A DNA stretch of 64,000 bases, from assembly GCF_000969645.2 (NCBI RefSeq), contig NZ_CP014222.1:2049740-2113739 (forward strand). Direction: 5' to 3'. This document shows, piece by piece, positions 14,101 through 22,931 of the stretch; the stretch's first letter is position 1, and each line of letters opens with the position of its first letter. The notes under the pieces are model-generated. The model saw nothing but the letters and a program-made list of their open reading frames with translations. It did no database searches and had not been told where the DNA came from. The stretch comes from Janthinobacterium sp. B9-8 (GTDB lineage Bacteria; Pseudomonadota; Gammaproteobacteria; Burkholderiales; Chitinibacteraceae). Both the position numbers and the translations under genes were made by a program.

Positions 14101-14823
14101 ATGCTTGATCGTCACTCTGGCGTTGCCCTCTGGCGACAAATTGAAGATTCACTGGCACGCGATATTAGCAATAAAATCCTGCGCGATCGCATGCCCAATG
14201 AAACCGAGCTGGCAACGCAGTTTGCCGTCAACCGCCATACTATCCGGCGCGCATTGCAAGCGCTTGAATCACGCGGCTTAGTCAGAATTGAGCAAGGCCG
14301 TGGCACCTTTGTGCAAGAAGAAATGATTGATTACCAGCTTGGCCGCCGCACACGTTTTTCGCATAGCTTACAAAAGCAACAATTAGCGGGGCAAAGCCGG
14401 GTGCTGCAAACGAAGACCGAGCCCGCCAATCAAGATATTTGTCTTCAACTTGGCATTGCCGCAGACAGCCATGTTTTGCATATCGAGGCGCTGGATATTG
14501 TGGATGATCGAGTGGTGGGCGTTTGCCACCAGTATTTCCCCCTGCCGCGCTTTCAGGGCTTTGAAGCTTTCTACTGTAGCCAACCCAACACCAATTTAGC
14601 GCTTAAAGCATTTGGAATTGACCTTTGCCAGCGCAAATCATCGCGAATCAGCGCTCGCCTGCCAGAAAGCGGCCAGGCACAACTATTATCGCAAACCAAA
14701 TTTCAGCCGCTTCTTTGCGTAGAAAGCGTTTACAGTGATGCAGACAGCCAGATTATTGAATATGGCATTACCCATTTCACCGGCGATGCGGTGCAAATTT
14801 ATTTAGAAGCAGAAACATTTTAA
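14101..14823 (+). CDS. phnF: PhnF-like GntR/HutC-family transcriptional regulator
   Basis: 240 residues. The N-terminal winged helix spans about residues 5-75 (LWRQIEDSLARDI...MPNETELATQFAVNRHTIRRAL, then LESRGLVRIEQGRGTFV), the GntR signature. The C-terminal UTRA ligand-binding domain runs from about 95 to 238 and ends EYGITHFTGDAVQIYLE. The sequence resembles PhnF, the phosphonate-responsive repressor. No phn catabolic gene is adjacent; the 2-aminoethylphosphonate cluster begins more than 20 kb away. Palindromes of the HutC-type operator class are found upstream of phnS, phnW and this gene. It is followed 9 bases later by a Nudix gene. Confidence 0.82.
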   Translation: MLDRHSGVALWRQIEDSLARDISNKILRDRMPNETELATQFAVNRHTIRRALQALESRGLVRIEQGRGTFVQEEMIDYQLGRRTRFSHSLQKQQLAGQSRVLQTKTEPANQDICLQLGIAADSHVLHIEALDIVDDRVVGVCHQYFPLPRFQGFEAFYCSQPNTNLALKAFGIDLCQRKSSRISARLPESGQAQLLSQTKFQPLLCVESVYSDADSQIIEYGITHFTGDAVQIYLEAETF

Positions 14824-14831
14824 AGATATCC

Positions 14832-15596
14832 ATGACACCCAAGCCCTTACGCCGATTTATTGCCCTTGGCCACACCTTAGGCTGGATGGAAGACGCCAGC
14901 CTACCGTTTTTGCAGGCCGCACTGGGGCCAGCTGCAATAGAGATTAGCGACAAAGCAATCTGTATCAACGCAAACCTCGATGCAAAAAAACTTGAAGCGC
15001 TGCTGGAACACGCCGCAATCAAGATGCGGGATGCAGGGTGGATTAGCGGCTGGCGTAAGGAGCGCTATACGGTATTTGCAAGCGATGCAGCGGGTAATTT
15101 AGATTTGGCCCAGCCGCTATTTGAGCTGGAACGCGCCGCCTTTCGCCGCTTTGGCCTCACCAGTCGCGCCGTACATATCAATGGGTATACAACTAAGGGT
15201 GAACTCTGGATTGCCCAGCGCGCCAGCAATAAAGCCATCGATCCTAATAAGCTCGATAACCTCGCCGCAGGCGGCATCTCGGCGGGTGAAAACGTCTGGG
15301 ATTGTGTGATTAGAGAGCTGGCCGAGGAAGCGGGCATCCCCGCCCAGCTTGCGAGCCAAGCCGTCTCTAGCGGCAGCCTGCGCACCACACGCCCCGAGGC
15401 CGATGGCTGGCACGACGAAATCATCTACACCTACGATTTACAGCTACCCGATGATTTTGTGCCTAAAAATACCGACGGCGAAGTAGCAGGCTTTCAGCGC
15501 CATAGTTTTGAGCAAATCGAGGCGATTTTGCCAAGAATGACGCTAGATGCGACGGTGGTCACGCAGGCGTTTTTGGAACAACAAGCACGGCGTTAA
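14832..15596 (+). CDS. Nudix hydrolase with N-terminal DUF4743-like domain
   Basis: 254 residues. The Nudix box GGISAGENVWDCVIRELAEEAG begins at about residue 150 (all Glu ligands present). The N-terminal ~110 residues resemble the DUF4743 domain found in thiamine-pyrophosphokinase-associated Nudix enzymes (RDAGWISGWRKERYTVF). Such enzymes hydrolyse a nucleoside-diphosphate-linked compound; relatives act on damaged thiamine diphosphates. The exact substrate is not shown here. It is probably co-transcribed with phnF and ends 4 bases into the convergent glycosyltransferase gene. Confidence 0.82.
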   Translation: MTPKPLRRFIALGHTLGWMEDASLPFLQAALGPAAIEISDKAICINANLDAKKLEALLEHAAIKMRDAGWISGWRKERYTVFASDAAGNLDLAQPLFELERAAFRRFGLTSRAVHINGYTTKGELWIAQRASNKAIDPNKLDNLAAGGISAGENVWDCVIRELAEEAGIPAQLASQAVSSGSLRTTRPEADGWHDEIIYTYDLQLPDDFVPKNTDGEVAGFQRHSFEQIEAILPRMTLDATVVTQAFLEQQARR

Positions 15597-16357
15597 TCTA
15601 CGTTAAGGTCTAAATCATCCAAAAGTGCCGATGGCGGCAGGAAGGCTTTCCAGAATGCCGCATCATATTTCCACCAAGCATGCCCACCCATAGGCACAAT
15701 ACCGCCGTTTACTTGGTAATAATAAGCGGGCTTTAATTCCATAGAAAACAAAGAAGCGGTAATTTCATTAGGGATAATAAAATCGGCAGACAAAGCCCCC
15801 ATATAAGAAAAAAACAAATCCTCACTAGATCCCGTTTTTAAAAATACAGCAATGGCATCTGGGAATTCACTTAATAAAGCAATACATTTATGTGTTCTGC
15901 GCAGGCTTAAGCCCCCGTTCCCCACATAGACCTTAATCACCTTACCAAACTCGCCCTCAAACCGGCCAAGATTCACAAATAACTCATTACCATCCGGCCA
16001 AGGCGCACCAATATAATCGAAAGGCTTTCTCATCCATATATCTAAATCATCACGTAAAACGATGGCATCTGTTTGTAAGATTAAAATAAAATCAAAGTTT
16101 GCAAAGCGCTCATAAAAAGAGCTACTAAGTAGCAATCGATTATAAGCAGCAATGCTGGCAAAGCAATCATCTGTAAAAAAAACAAAACCAAGCAAAGGGT
16201 ATCGAGCGCGATAATAATCACAGACAAGAGAATTTGGGGCAATAAAAAAAGCTTGCCTGTTTGCTAAAGAGCGTAAAGAAACATCTAAAGAATATTCTTC
16301 AATAGCAGACAAGCTACTTTTATAAAGTGGGATCAAAACAATTAATGGATCGCTCAT
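15593..16357 (-). CDS. DUF5672-family putative glycosyltransferase
   Basis: 254 residues. The N-terminus (PLIVLIPLYKSSLSAIEEYSLDVSL) and the pattern ANFDFILILQTDAIVLRDDLDIW, FDYIGAPW, VGNGGLSLRRTHKCI and SSEDLFFS fit DUF5672, a GT-A-like family. The D-A-I-V segment could be the nucleotide-sugar or metal site (QTDA in place of DxD). There is no membrane segment, so it acts in the cytosol. It is the last gene of the minus-strand secretion and glycosylation block, 9 bases after the preceding stop. Confidence 0.78.
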   Translation of the reverse strand: MSDPLIVLIPLYKSSLSAIEEYSLDVSLRSLANRQAFFIAPNSLVCDYYRARYPLLGFVFFTDDCFASIAAYNRLLLSSSFYERFANFDFILILQTDAIVLRDDLDIWMRKPFDYIGAPWPDGNELFVNLGRFEGEFGKVIKVYVGNGGLSLRRTHKCIALLSEFPDAIAVFLKTGSSEDLFFSYMGALSADFIIPNEITASLFSMELKPAYYYQVNGGIVPMGGHAWWKYDAAFWKAFLPPSALLDDLDLNVD

Positions 16358-16366
16358 TAAATCATC

Positions 16367-17479
16367 CTAATGATTAATCGTGCCAGGAAAATAAATATCC
16401 AGCGTTTCGGCAGCAAAGCTCAGCATTTGCCGTACACTATAATCGCCATGAAACTGCTTAAGCGCTAATTGATGACGAGCCAAACGCCCCTCTTCTCCCC
16501 CTTTTTTAAATAAAGTATTGGCACGGGCCACAACCGCCTGAGGATCAATAATATCGGCGGGGGAATAAAACACAATATGCTCGCGTGGAATTAAAGCAAC
16601 TGGCGGCAAGAATTGCAATGAGGCCGGCACAATTGGAATACCGCCAGTAATCAGCGCATCAAAAATACGGATCGGCACATCATTTAATACCGGTGCAATC
16701 CAGTGCGCGGTATGTGCTGTCCATTCTTTTAGGCGATCAAGCGGGCCGCGCTCGTGAAATGAATGGCTGCTAAAACCAATGGAAGGATAATGCTTATTTA
16801 ATGTGGATATCATCTGAATTCTAAAACTAAACTGCGCATAAGGAATATGCATACCCAGCGGAGCTTCTGATCTATCTGCGCTTAGAATATAAGATAAATT
16901 TTCTTTTAAAAAAACACTAGACCATTGCACCGATGAGCAATACACAGGGCCGGCGATCAGCCAGTTATAACGGCTTAATAAATATAAATTCTCATGATGA
17001 GCTGGTGCATAAATATCGGTATGCGCAGCTAAAAAAGTGCTGACATCCAGCCAATGATGGTTATCCCAATCCCATGCAATAAAGCAACTACTTGTGCATG
17101 TTTCAAAAAAACTCGCATACGCCGCCTTAAGCGCTGGGGTACCTACATCATTATTATTAATAATGACAATACAACCCGCCAACTGCGCCTGTTTGGCTGC
17201 AAAGGATAGTGCATCTGCTGCAATAAAAAAATCTTTAGGCAGAATATTCACTTTTAGCCCATCAATCGCGCATGAAAATCCGGCTAAATTAGCACTTAAA
17301 TAAATCTGATTAAAGCCACTCTGAGCAAAGCTAGCCTTAATTTGGCTAATCCGTGCCGCTTTAGCGGCCGCCAAATAAAAAAAGCTATCGCTCTGCGCAA
17401 AGCGCATATATTCACTGACCTGCTGGGCAGGTAAATCAGGATTAGCGATGCCAGCAAATAATTGCGCAATTGGGTTCAA
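16367..17479 (-). CDS. Putative glycosyltransferase (GT-B, CgeB/GT1-like)
   Basis: 370 residues. The C-terminal half has the GT-B donor-site pattern (PIRIFDALITGGIPIVPASL at about residue 275, then an EHIVFYSPADIIDP segment) typical of CgeB/spore-maturation-like and exostosin-like transferases. The N-terminal half is a diverged Rossmann domain with no firm motif. It probably adds sugars in the cytosol. The donor and acceptor are unknown; the location next to a GT41 enzyme and a UDP-sugar enzyme suggests glycoprotein extension. A 128-base gap with no clear promoter separates it from the gene upstream. Confidence 0.7.
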   Translation of the reverse strand: MNPIAQLFAGIANPDLPAQQVSEYMRFAQSDSFFYLAAAKAARISQIKASFAQSGFNQIYLSANLAGFSCAIDGLKVNILPKDFFIAADALSFAAKQAQLAGCIVIINNNDVGTPALKAAYASFFETCTSSCFIAWDWDNHHWLDVSTFLAAHTDIYAPAHHENLYLLSRYNWLIAGPVYCSSVQWSSVFLKENLSYILSADRSEAPLGMHIPYAQFSFRIQMISTLNKHYPSIGFSSHSFHERGPLDRLKEWTAHTAHWIAPVLNDVPIRIFDALITGGIPIVPASLQFLPPVALIPREHIVFYSPADIIDPQAVVARANTLFKKGGEEGRLARHQLALKQFHGDYSVRQMLSFAAETLDIYFPGTINH

Positions 17480-17607
17480 TTTTTAGCCTTTTAAGTTATA
17501 AATGATTACACAAAAGCGCCCCAGCGTCCTTATACCTCCTCGCCGTATTACACACACTGTCTGCGTCGGTACGCCTTGCTAGAAAACTTTTGCATAAGTA
17601 CTTATCA

Positions 17608-18564
17608 TCAATAAATTTTTGCATCGTTATCGGCGATTTCTTTCTTAAAATAAGCAATGGTTTCTTTTAAGCCATCTTCTAATGAAACCTGCGGCACCCA
17701 ATCTAATTTTTCTTTAACCAAATCAATATCAGGCTTACGCTGACGTGGATCATCTGTAGGCAGAGGCTTATAAATTAATTTAGATTTTGAATGCGTAAGG
17801 CGTAATACCGTTTCGGCCAGGGCCAACATGGTAAATTCGCTAGGATTACCCACATTCACTGGCCCCGTAAAATCAGCAGGCCCTTCCATCATGCGCAGCA
17901 TGGCTTCAATTAAATCATCCACATAACAAAAGCTACGTGTTTGCTGCCCATCGCCAAAAATCGTAATATCTTCGCCCTTTAATGCTTGAACAATAAAATT
18001 GCTCACTACCCGCCCATCATTCGGATGCATTCTTGGGCCATAGGTATTAAAAATACGAATCACTTTAATATCTAGCTTATGCTGGCGGTGATAATCAAAA
18101 AATAAAGTTTCTGCACAGCGTTTTCCTTCGTCATAACAGCTACGAATACCAATTGGATTAACTCTGCCCCAATAGGCTTCTGGCTGAGGATGGACTTCCG
18201 GGTCGCCATATACTTCGCTAGTGGAGGCTTGCAAAATACGCGCTTTCACTCTTTTAGCCAGCCCCAGCATATTAATTGCACCATGCACGCTGGTTTTAGT
18301 GGTTTGCACCGGATCACGCTGATAATGCACCGGGCTGGCAGGGCAAGCTAAATTAAAAATCTGATTCACTTCCACATAAAGAGGGAAAGTCACATCATGA
18401 CGCATCATTTCAAAATGAGGGTGGGTAAATAAATGGGCAACATTTCTTTTGCTACCCGTATAAAAATTATCTACGCACAGCACATCATCACCACGGGCAA
18501 TTAATCGATCACATAGGTGAGATCCTAAAAAACCTGCGCCACCCGTTACTAATACTTTATTCAT
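17608..18564 (-). CDS. UDP-glucuronate decarboxylase-like (UDP-xylose synthase) SDR enzyme
   Basis: 318 residues, the usual length for UXS. The NAD-binding [10 protein letters not shown] is at residues 8-17, the STSEVYGDP segment with catalytic Ser/Thr near 115-123, and the catalytic YDEGKR (YxxxK) near 145. The [28 protein letters not shown] and [15 protein letters not shown] segments are highly characteristic of UDP-xylose synthase. The expected reaction is UDP-glucuronate to UDP-xylose with CO2 release. It would supply a pentose donor to the neighbouring glycosyltransferases. UDP-4-keto-pentose or other epimerase activity cannot be excluded. Confidence 0.87.
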   Translation of the reverse strand: MNKVLVTGGAGFLGSHLCDRLIARGDDVLCVDNFYTGSKRNVAHLFTHPHFEMMRHDVTFPLYVEVNQIFNLACPASPVHYQRDPVQTTKTSVHGAINMLGLAKRVKARILQASTSEVYGDPEVHPQPEAYWGRVNPIGIRSCYDEGKRCAETLFFDYHRQHKLDIKVIRIFNTYGPRMHPNDGRVVSNFIVQALKGEDITIFGDGQQTRSFCYVDDLIEAMLRMMEGPADFTGPVNVGNPSEFTMLALAETVLRLTHSKSKLIYKPLPTDDPRQRKPDIDLVKEKLDWVPQVSLEDGLKETIAYFKKEIADNDAKIY

Positions 18565-18600
18565 AACCAGCCCCTATTTAGCGATTTATTTGATGCACGA

Positions 18601-19461
18601 TTAGCCCGCGCTTTGCCCATTTAAATAGGGATTGGTATCTGTTCTTAAAAAACGCCAGCCGGGGTTTTGCACGGCAAGTAAATCAAATAGCTCTGCAGCC
18701 ACCGTGTTTTTAAAAAATACTGCCTGCACATAATTGGGCTTTACCATGCCCTGGCTCACGGCCAGATCGGCTTCAGCGGTTTTTGCCTGTGTTTCCTCCC
18801 AGATACGATCACCTTCTGTGCAAAAAGCAAATTCACAATCAGGAATATAAACATCCACCATATGCTTAGTCGCTATCCCTCTGATATTTAAGCCATAGGC
18901 AATTTTCTCTAGCTCTCGGCTTGAGTATTGATAAACATAATTGCCTACAGATTCATAATGTGGGCTGGTTGCATCTGAGCGGCTAGGGAAATCAAGCCAG
19001 GGGTCTTGCGGCTCAATAATAACGATGCCATAGCGAGCTACGCGAAAGAACTCATAAATAGCCGCATAGGGGCGGCTCATATGGTGTAACGCTTCTTTGC
19101 ATAAAACAAAATCAAATGAATCATCTGCAAAACTTAAAGCTTCTGCATTTTCTATACAGAAATCAGCAATATGCCCTGCGGCCTTGGTTTGCTTTAAAAC
19201 GGTATCGTCTAAATCACTGGCCATGACTTCACGAAAACCTGCTTGCAATAAACGCCAAGCATCGGTGCCCGCACCATCCCCTACCGTAAGCCAAGAATGG
19301 TTCTTTAAACTGGCTAATACTTCTAGCACAGGAGAAAGCAAGCGTGTATGCCGCCAATAATTCACCGTGCCGGGTGTCCACCACGAGTCATACAGGGTGC
19401 GATGATGTGAATCAGCCATAAACTCAGACCAATGTTTTTCATGAATTTCATTCATCGACAT
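18601..19461 (-). CDS. SAM-dependent methyltransferase (class I)
   Basis: 286 residues. The SAM-binding region is at about residues 55-70 (LTVGDGAGTDAWRLL), the acidic strand end ASDLDD follows, and motif IV-like FDFVLCKEALHHMSRP lies near 117-132 (methyltransferase-11-like fold). The methyl acceptor is unknown. One of three small methyltransferases in the block, it could methylate sugars or a nucleotide-sugar intermediate. It is separated by only 22 bases from the gene before. Confidence 0.82.
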   Translation of the reverse strand: MSMNEIHEKHWSEFMADSHHRTLYDSWWTPGTVNYWRHTRLLSPVLEVLASLKNHSWLTVGDGAGTDAWRLLQAGFREVMASDLDDTVLKQTKAAGHIADFCIENAEALSFADDSFDFVLCKEALHHMSRPYAAIYEFFRVARYGIVIIEPQDPWLDFPSRSDATSPHYESVGNYVYQYSSRELEKIAYGLNIRGIATKHMVDVYIPDCEFAFCTEGDRIWEETQAKTAEADLAVSQGMVKPNYVQAVFFKNTVAAELFDLLAVQNPGWRFLRTDTNPYLNGQSAG

Positions 19462-19483
19462 CGTTATGGGCGCCTTATATGGT

Positions 19484-20341
19484 TTATTGCTTTTTTTCTA
19501 AAACAAATAAAATGCCACTATGCCCAAAGTCTTTTCTACCTGGGTAGCGTGCTTGCAATTGTGTTTTAACCTGCTCAGGCACAACGATTTCAAAAATAGG
19601 CTGGGCTTGCTGTATAACAAAGCCGCTGCGTTCAACCATTTCAATATAATCATCAAGGAAAAAACGATTGATATGCGGGGAGTTATAAACAAAATATACA
19701 ATTTCTTTTGCTGTTTCCTGATCCATTTTAGAGCAAAGCAGATCATACAATTCTATGGGCCTAAACAGTAAATGTCCCCAAGGGGGAACAGGCGAGTTGC
19801 CAAAACTCCAATGCTCCCCTGCTGCATCCACAACTTCAGGTAAATGATGGCCATTATAAGAAGACCAGATGGGGGCAAACATTGAAAATAATTTTCCGCC
19901 TGGTGCCAAGGCCAACTTCATTTTTTCTAATGCCAACGGCAAACGGGCAATATGCTCAAATGCCGCGATAGAGAATATCAAATCAAACTGGGATTCCATT
20001 GCTGCGGGTAAATCTTCGATATGCCCATAGAAAATATTATAGGGTTTATTTAAAAGATGCGGCTCAGCCTGAGCAAGTAATACTTTTTCATTATTTTCTA
20101 CTGGAGGAGTGCCTAAAACATAACCTGTGCTTAATGTTTCCGCCCAGTAATCCAGCTCCTCAAGCGCAGTCCATTGCGCGGCCCCAAGCTCTTCTAATAC
20201 TAGCCTTGGAGGCAAACTTCCTCCAACTTCTAATACTCGTTTACCTTTAAATCCAATGATTTCTTGAGCAAAGGCAGCATAATTTATATGATAGCTGAGT
20301 CCAAACTCTTCTTGTAAGGCCTTCGTTTTTTCTGCATCCAT
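19484..20341 (-). CDS. SAM-dependent methyltransferase (class I)
   Basis: 285 residues. The SAM-binding motif is VLEVGGSLPPR near residue 36, and motif IV with FSIAAFEHIARLPLALEKMKLALAPGGKLF lies near 120-150. An N-terminal stretch (KTKALQEEFGLSYHINYAAF) and a C-terminal FVIQQAQPIFEIVVPEQVK segment flank the fold. The acceptor is unknown. It differs enough from the neighbouring methyltransferases that the three are unlikely to be recent duplicates. Confidence 0.8.
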   Translation of the reverse strand: MDAEKTKALQEEFGLSYHINYAAFAQEIIGFKGKRVLEVGGSLPPRLVLEELGAAQWTALEELDYWAETLSTGYVLGTPPVENNEKVLLAQAEPHLLNKPYNIFYGHIEDLPAAMESQFDLIFSIAAFEHIARLPLALEKMKLALAPGGKLFSMFAPIWSSYNGHHLPEVVDAAGEHWSFGNSPVPPWGHLLFRPIELYDLLCSKMDQETAKEIVYFVYNSPHINRFFLDDYIEMVERSGFVIQQAQPIFEIVVPEQVKTQLQARYPGRKDFGHSGILFVLEKKQ

Positions 20342-20451
20342 ACAGCCCCCTTAAAAAGATGAGTCTTATTTAAAGATCACAAATACGAATAAACATCCAA
20401 GCAATCCCAGCTATATTTATGCCCCCATTAACACATAGAAAACATTAATAA

Positions 20452-20949
20452 TTATTGACTTGGCAGCTCTACTTTTTGTAAAACAGTGAGCAAATGTGGG
20501 CCGCGCCATTCCTGTAATTTAATTTCAAATGCGCCATTAAACCCATAACCTGCGGCCCAGCGATTTACATTATCAAAATAGGCTTGAAATGTTTGATCGG
20601 TAATAATATTAACGTGGGTTGGATCGCGAAAAGCTTCGGGGTGAGGATAGGCAGGGGTAAACGATAAAAACTGCCCGCCTACTTTAAGCACCCGATAAAT
20701 CTCGTTCATTAATTCAACAAAGGCATTTCTGCGATGTGGCGCGTAAATAATTCGGGGGATATGTTCTAAAAAATCATGCGCGGTTACGTATTCAAAATAA
20801 TCGCTTTCAAAGGGAATAGGCTCAATCACCAGATCTGCGCGTTTTATATTGGCATCTAAATCCTCCCTCACATCAATTCCGAATAATTCATCGGCATTAA
20901 ATGGATTTTTGGGTGCAGGCCCGCAGCCCAGATCTAAACTTCGTGTCAT
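20452..20949 (-). CDS. Small SAM-dependent methyltransferase
   Basis: 165 residues, a minimal class I fold. LDLGCGPAPKNPF at residues 5-17 is motif I, FGIDVRED the second strand, FEYVTAHDFLEHIPR motif IV, and IYRVLKVGGQFLSFTPAYPHPEAFRDPTHVN motif VI-like. The HPEAFRDPTH signature is common among methyltransferases in polysaccharide and glycan clusters. Substrate unknown. Confidence 0.82.
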   Translation of the reverse strand: MTRSLDLGCGPAPKNPFNADELFGIDVREDLDANIKRADLVIEPIPFESDYFEYVTAHDFLEHIPRIIYAPHRRNAFVELMNEIYRVLKVGGQFLSFTPAYPHPEAFRDPTHVNIITDQTFQAYFDNVNRWAAGYGFNGAFEIKLQEWRGPHLLTVLQKVELPSQ

Positions 20950-21004
20950 ATTCTCCCCTTTGCTTGCGCGTATTCTTTCACTATAGGATCTGCATGGGCT
21001 GATG

Positions 21005-22888
21005 TCATTTAATTGACAGCCCTAGTTCATCATTAAATGCGCCAAGCTCTTGAGTCCTCCACATCGAGATGTAAGCACTCTCCAGATTAAGGCAAAGCCT
21101 TTCAGTATCAAACAAAGCAAAGCTGGCTTTGTTGGCCCTAATTCGGGCTTTAAAGGCAGCCAATCGTGCAGGCTCAGTTGCCAATTGCAGCGCCAGCGCC
21201 TCATATGCAGCTAAAGAATCGGTAATCAGCTCTGGCACGCCCATGGCATTGAGCACGCTGCCCGCTACTCGAGATGGGAAGGAATTCCCCATATAAGTTA
21301 CCACAGGCAGGCCAGCCATCAGCGCATCGGCGGCGGTAGTGTGGGCATTGTAAGGATGAGTATCTAAAAAGAGATCTGCCTGCCGGTAGCGTGCCAGATG
21401 GTCTTCTACCAGCGGCACCCGGCTGGCAAACACCAGCCGATCAGGATTCACACCTCTTGCCTCAGCTTCTTTACGTAAATTACGTTGTGATGCGTCGCCA
21501 CGCGACATCAGCCATAGCACGCTGCCCGGCACTTGTGTAAGCAGCCGCATCCACACATCAAATACGGTGGGCGATATTTTGTAATCGTGGCTAAAAGAGC
21601 AAAACACAATGCCGCTATCAGGCAAGCCGCACTCACTGCGTGTGGGGGTACGATCAGAAATTTGCACGCTACTATCAGTAGGCAGATAAGTATCTGGCAG
21701 GTAAACCACTTTTTCGGTGTAATACTGCTGCTGCTCGGGCGGAATGATATAGCGATCGGCAATAATATAATCAATATAATCAGCGCCCATTGTGCCGGGG
21801 TAGCCTAGGTAATTCACTTGAATAGGGGCAGGCCTAAAGGCCAGAATATCGCTGCGGGTATCCGACGTATAGCCACCTAAATCAACGATGATGTCAACTT
21901 CCATATCGCGCAGCATTTGCGCTACTTGCTCCGAACCCATATCCCGCACATCAATAAATTGATCAAATGCTTTAATCATCCGCGCGCGTAAGCGGCTTTC
22001 ATCATCAATACCCAACGAAATCGCAATCGTTTCAAAACGGGATTGATCATGATGCTCAAATACACCCGCCATTAAATGGCCAACAGGGTGCTCACGCAAA
22101 TCGGGGGATAGATAAGCCAATTTAATTTTTTTATGCCGATATCGCTCACCCAGCCACAGTGATTTAGCGTTTTTAGGGCAGTATTGATCGGCAAATATTT
22201 TAGCTGCCAATAAATGATCGGCCGCATTATCAGAGGCCGACATAAAGGCCAGCGATTTACAAGTGCGCTCGCCTTTTCTGATTCCCTCAACAATGCGCTG
22301 GGTCATCACATCAAAGTCTGTCCAGTCGCAAATATGCATGCGCTCGTAAAACAATAAGCCCAAACCATAGTTATACGTAGGATCAAGTTGAATAAGCCGC
22401 TCAAAAATAGCAATGGCCTGCTCGCTCTGCTTGAATTCGGTTAGCAAAATACCGCTATTGCCTAAGGCTGCCACGTGATCTGGATTAATTCTTAATATCT
22501 GCTGAAATCTTTCCAGCGCTTCCAAATGCCGGTACATGCTTCTGAGTAATACACCGCTATTCAGTAATACACTGACATCATCAGGCTGCATCTCTAAAGC
22601 AAGATCAAAGCTTTTTAATGCATCCTCCCTATTACCCATACTTTGTAAGACAGAGCCATATAAATACCTGAGCGGTGCAAATTTTGGGGCCGCAGCGATT
22701 CCGCGCCCGCTTAATTGCAATGCCAGCGGCTGATCGCCCGAATTAAGCGCAATTAAACCCAGAGAATAAAGCGCAGCGGCATTGTTTGGATCTTCATCGA
22801 GAATCTCAATAAATAACTTGCCTGCAGCGGCTATCTCACCTTGATTTTGTAATTCAATCGCATGGATCAATTTATCAGCAACAGGCAT
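21005..22888 (-). CDS. TPR plus GT41 O-GlcNAc-transferase-like glycosyltransferase
   Basis: 627 residues. About five tetratricopeptide repeats occupy residues 1-180, and the catalytic GT41 region spans about 240-615. OGT-like signatures are present: the His-containing SPDLREHPVGHLMAGVFE, the VDLGGYTSDTRSDILAFRPAPIQVNYLGYPGTMGADYIDYII block, SFSHDYKISP (its Lys matching the catalytic Lys of OGT), and DTHPYNAHTTAADALMAGLPVVT. GT41 enzymes transfer GlcNAc or hexose to Ser/Thr (or Asn in HMW1C types) of cytosolic proteins. It lies directly downstream of a type I secretion system and a giant Thr/Ser-rich protein, which is a reasonable substrate. Confidence 0.9.
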   Translation of the reverse strand: MPVADKLIHAIELQNQGEIAAAGKLFIEILDEDPNNAAALYSLGLIALNSGDQPLALQLSGRGIAAAPKFAPLRYLYGSVLQSMGNREDALKSFDLALEMQPDDVSVLLNSGVLLRSMYRHLEALERFQQILRINPDHVAALGNSGILLTEFKQSEQAIAIFERLIQLDPTYNYGLGLLFYERMHICDWTDFDVMTQRIVEGIRKGERTCKSLAFMSASDNAADHLLAAKIFADQYCPKNAKSLWLGERYRHKKIKLAYLSPDLREHPVGHLMAGVFEHHDQSRFETIAISLGIDDESRLRARMIKAFDQFIDVRDMGSEQVAQMLRDMEVDIIVDLGGYTSDTRSDILAFRPAPIQVNYLGYPGTMGADYIDYIIADRYIIPPEQQQYYTEKVVYLPDTYLPTDSSVQISDRTPTRSECGLPDSGIVFCSFSHDYKISPTVFDVWMRLLTQVPGSVLWLMSRGDASQRNLRKEAEARGVNPDRLVFASRVPLVEDHLARYRQADLFLDTHPYNAHTTAADALMAGLPVVTYMGNSFPSRVAGSVLNAMGVPELITDSLAAYEALALQLATEPARLAAFKARIRANKASFALFDTERLCLNLESAYISMWRTQELGAFNDELGLSIK

Positions 22889-22931
22889 TTTTATGCTCTT
22901 TTTAGCAAGATCAATAAAGCGAAATACATCA

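Noticed and set aside
17480..17607. Possible promoter or small gene between the SDR and glycosyltransferase genes
   Set aside because: No convincing -35/-10 pair, ORF or hairpin was found in this 128-base gap.
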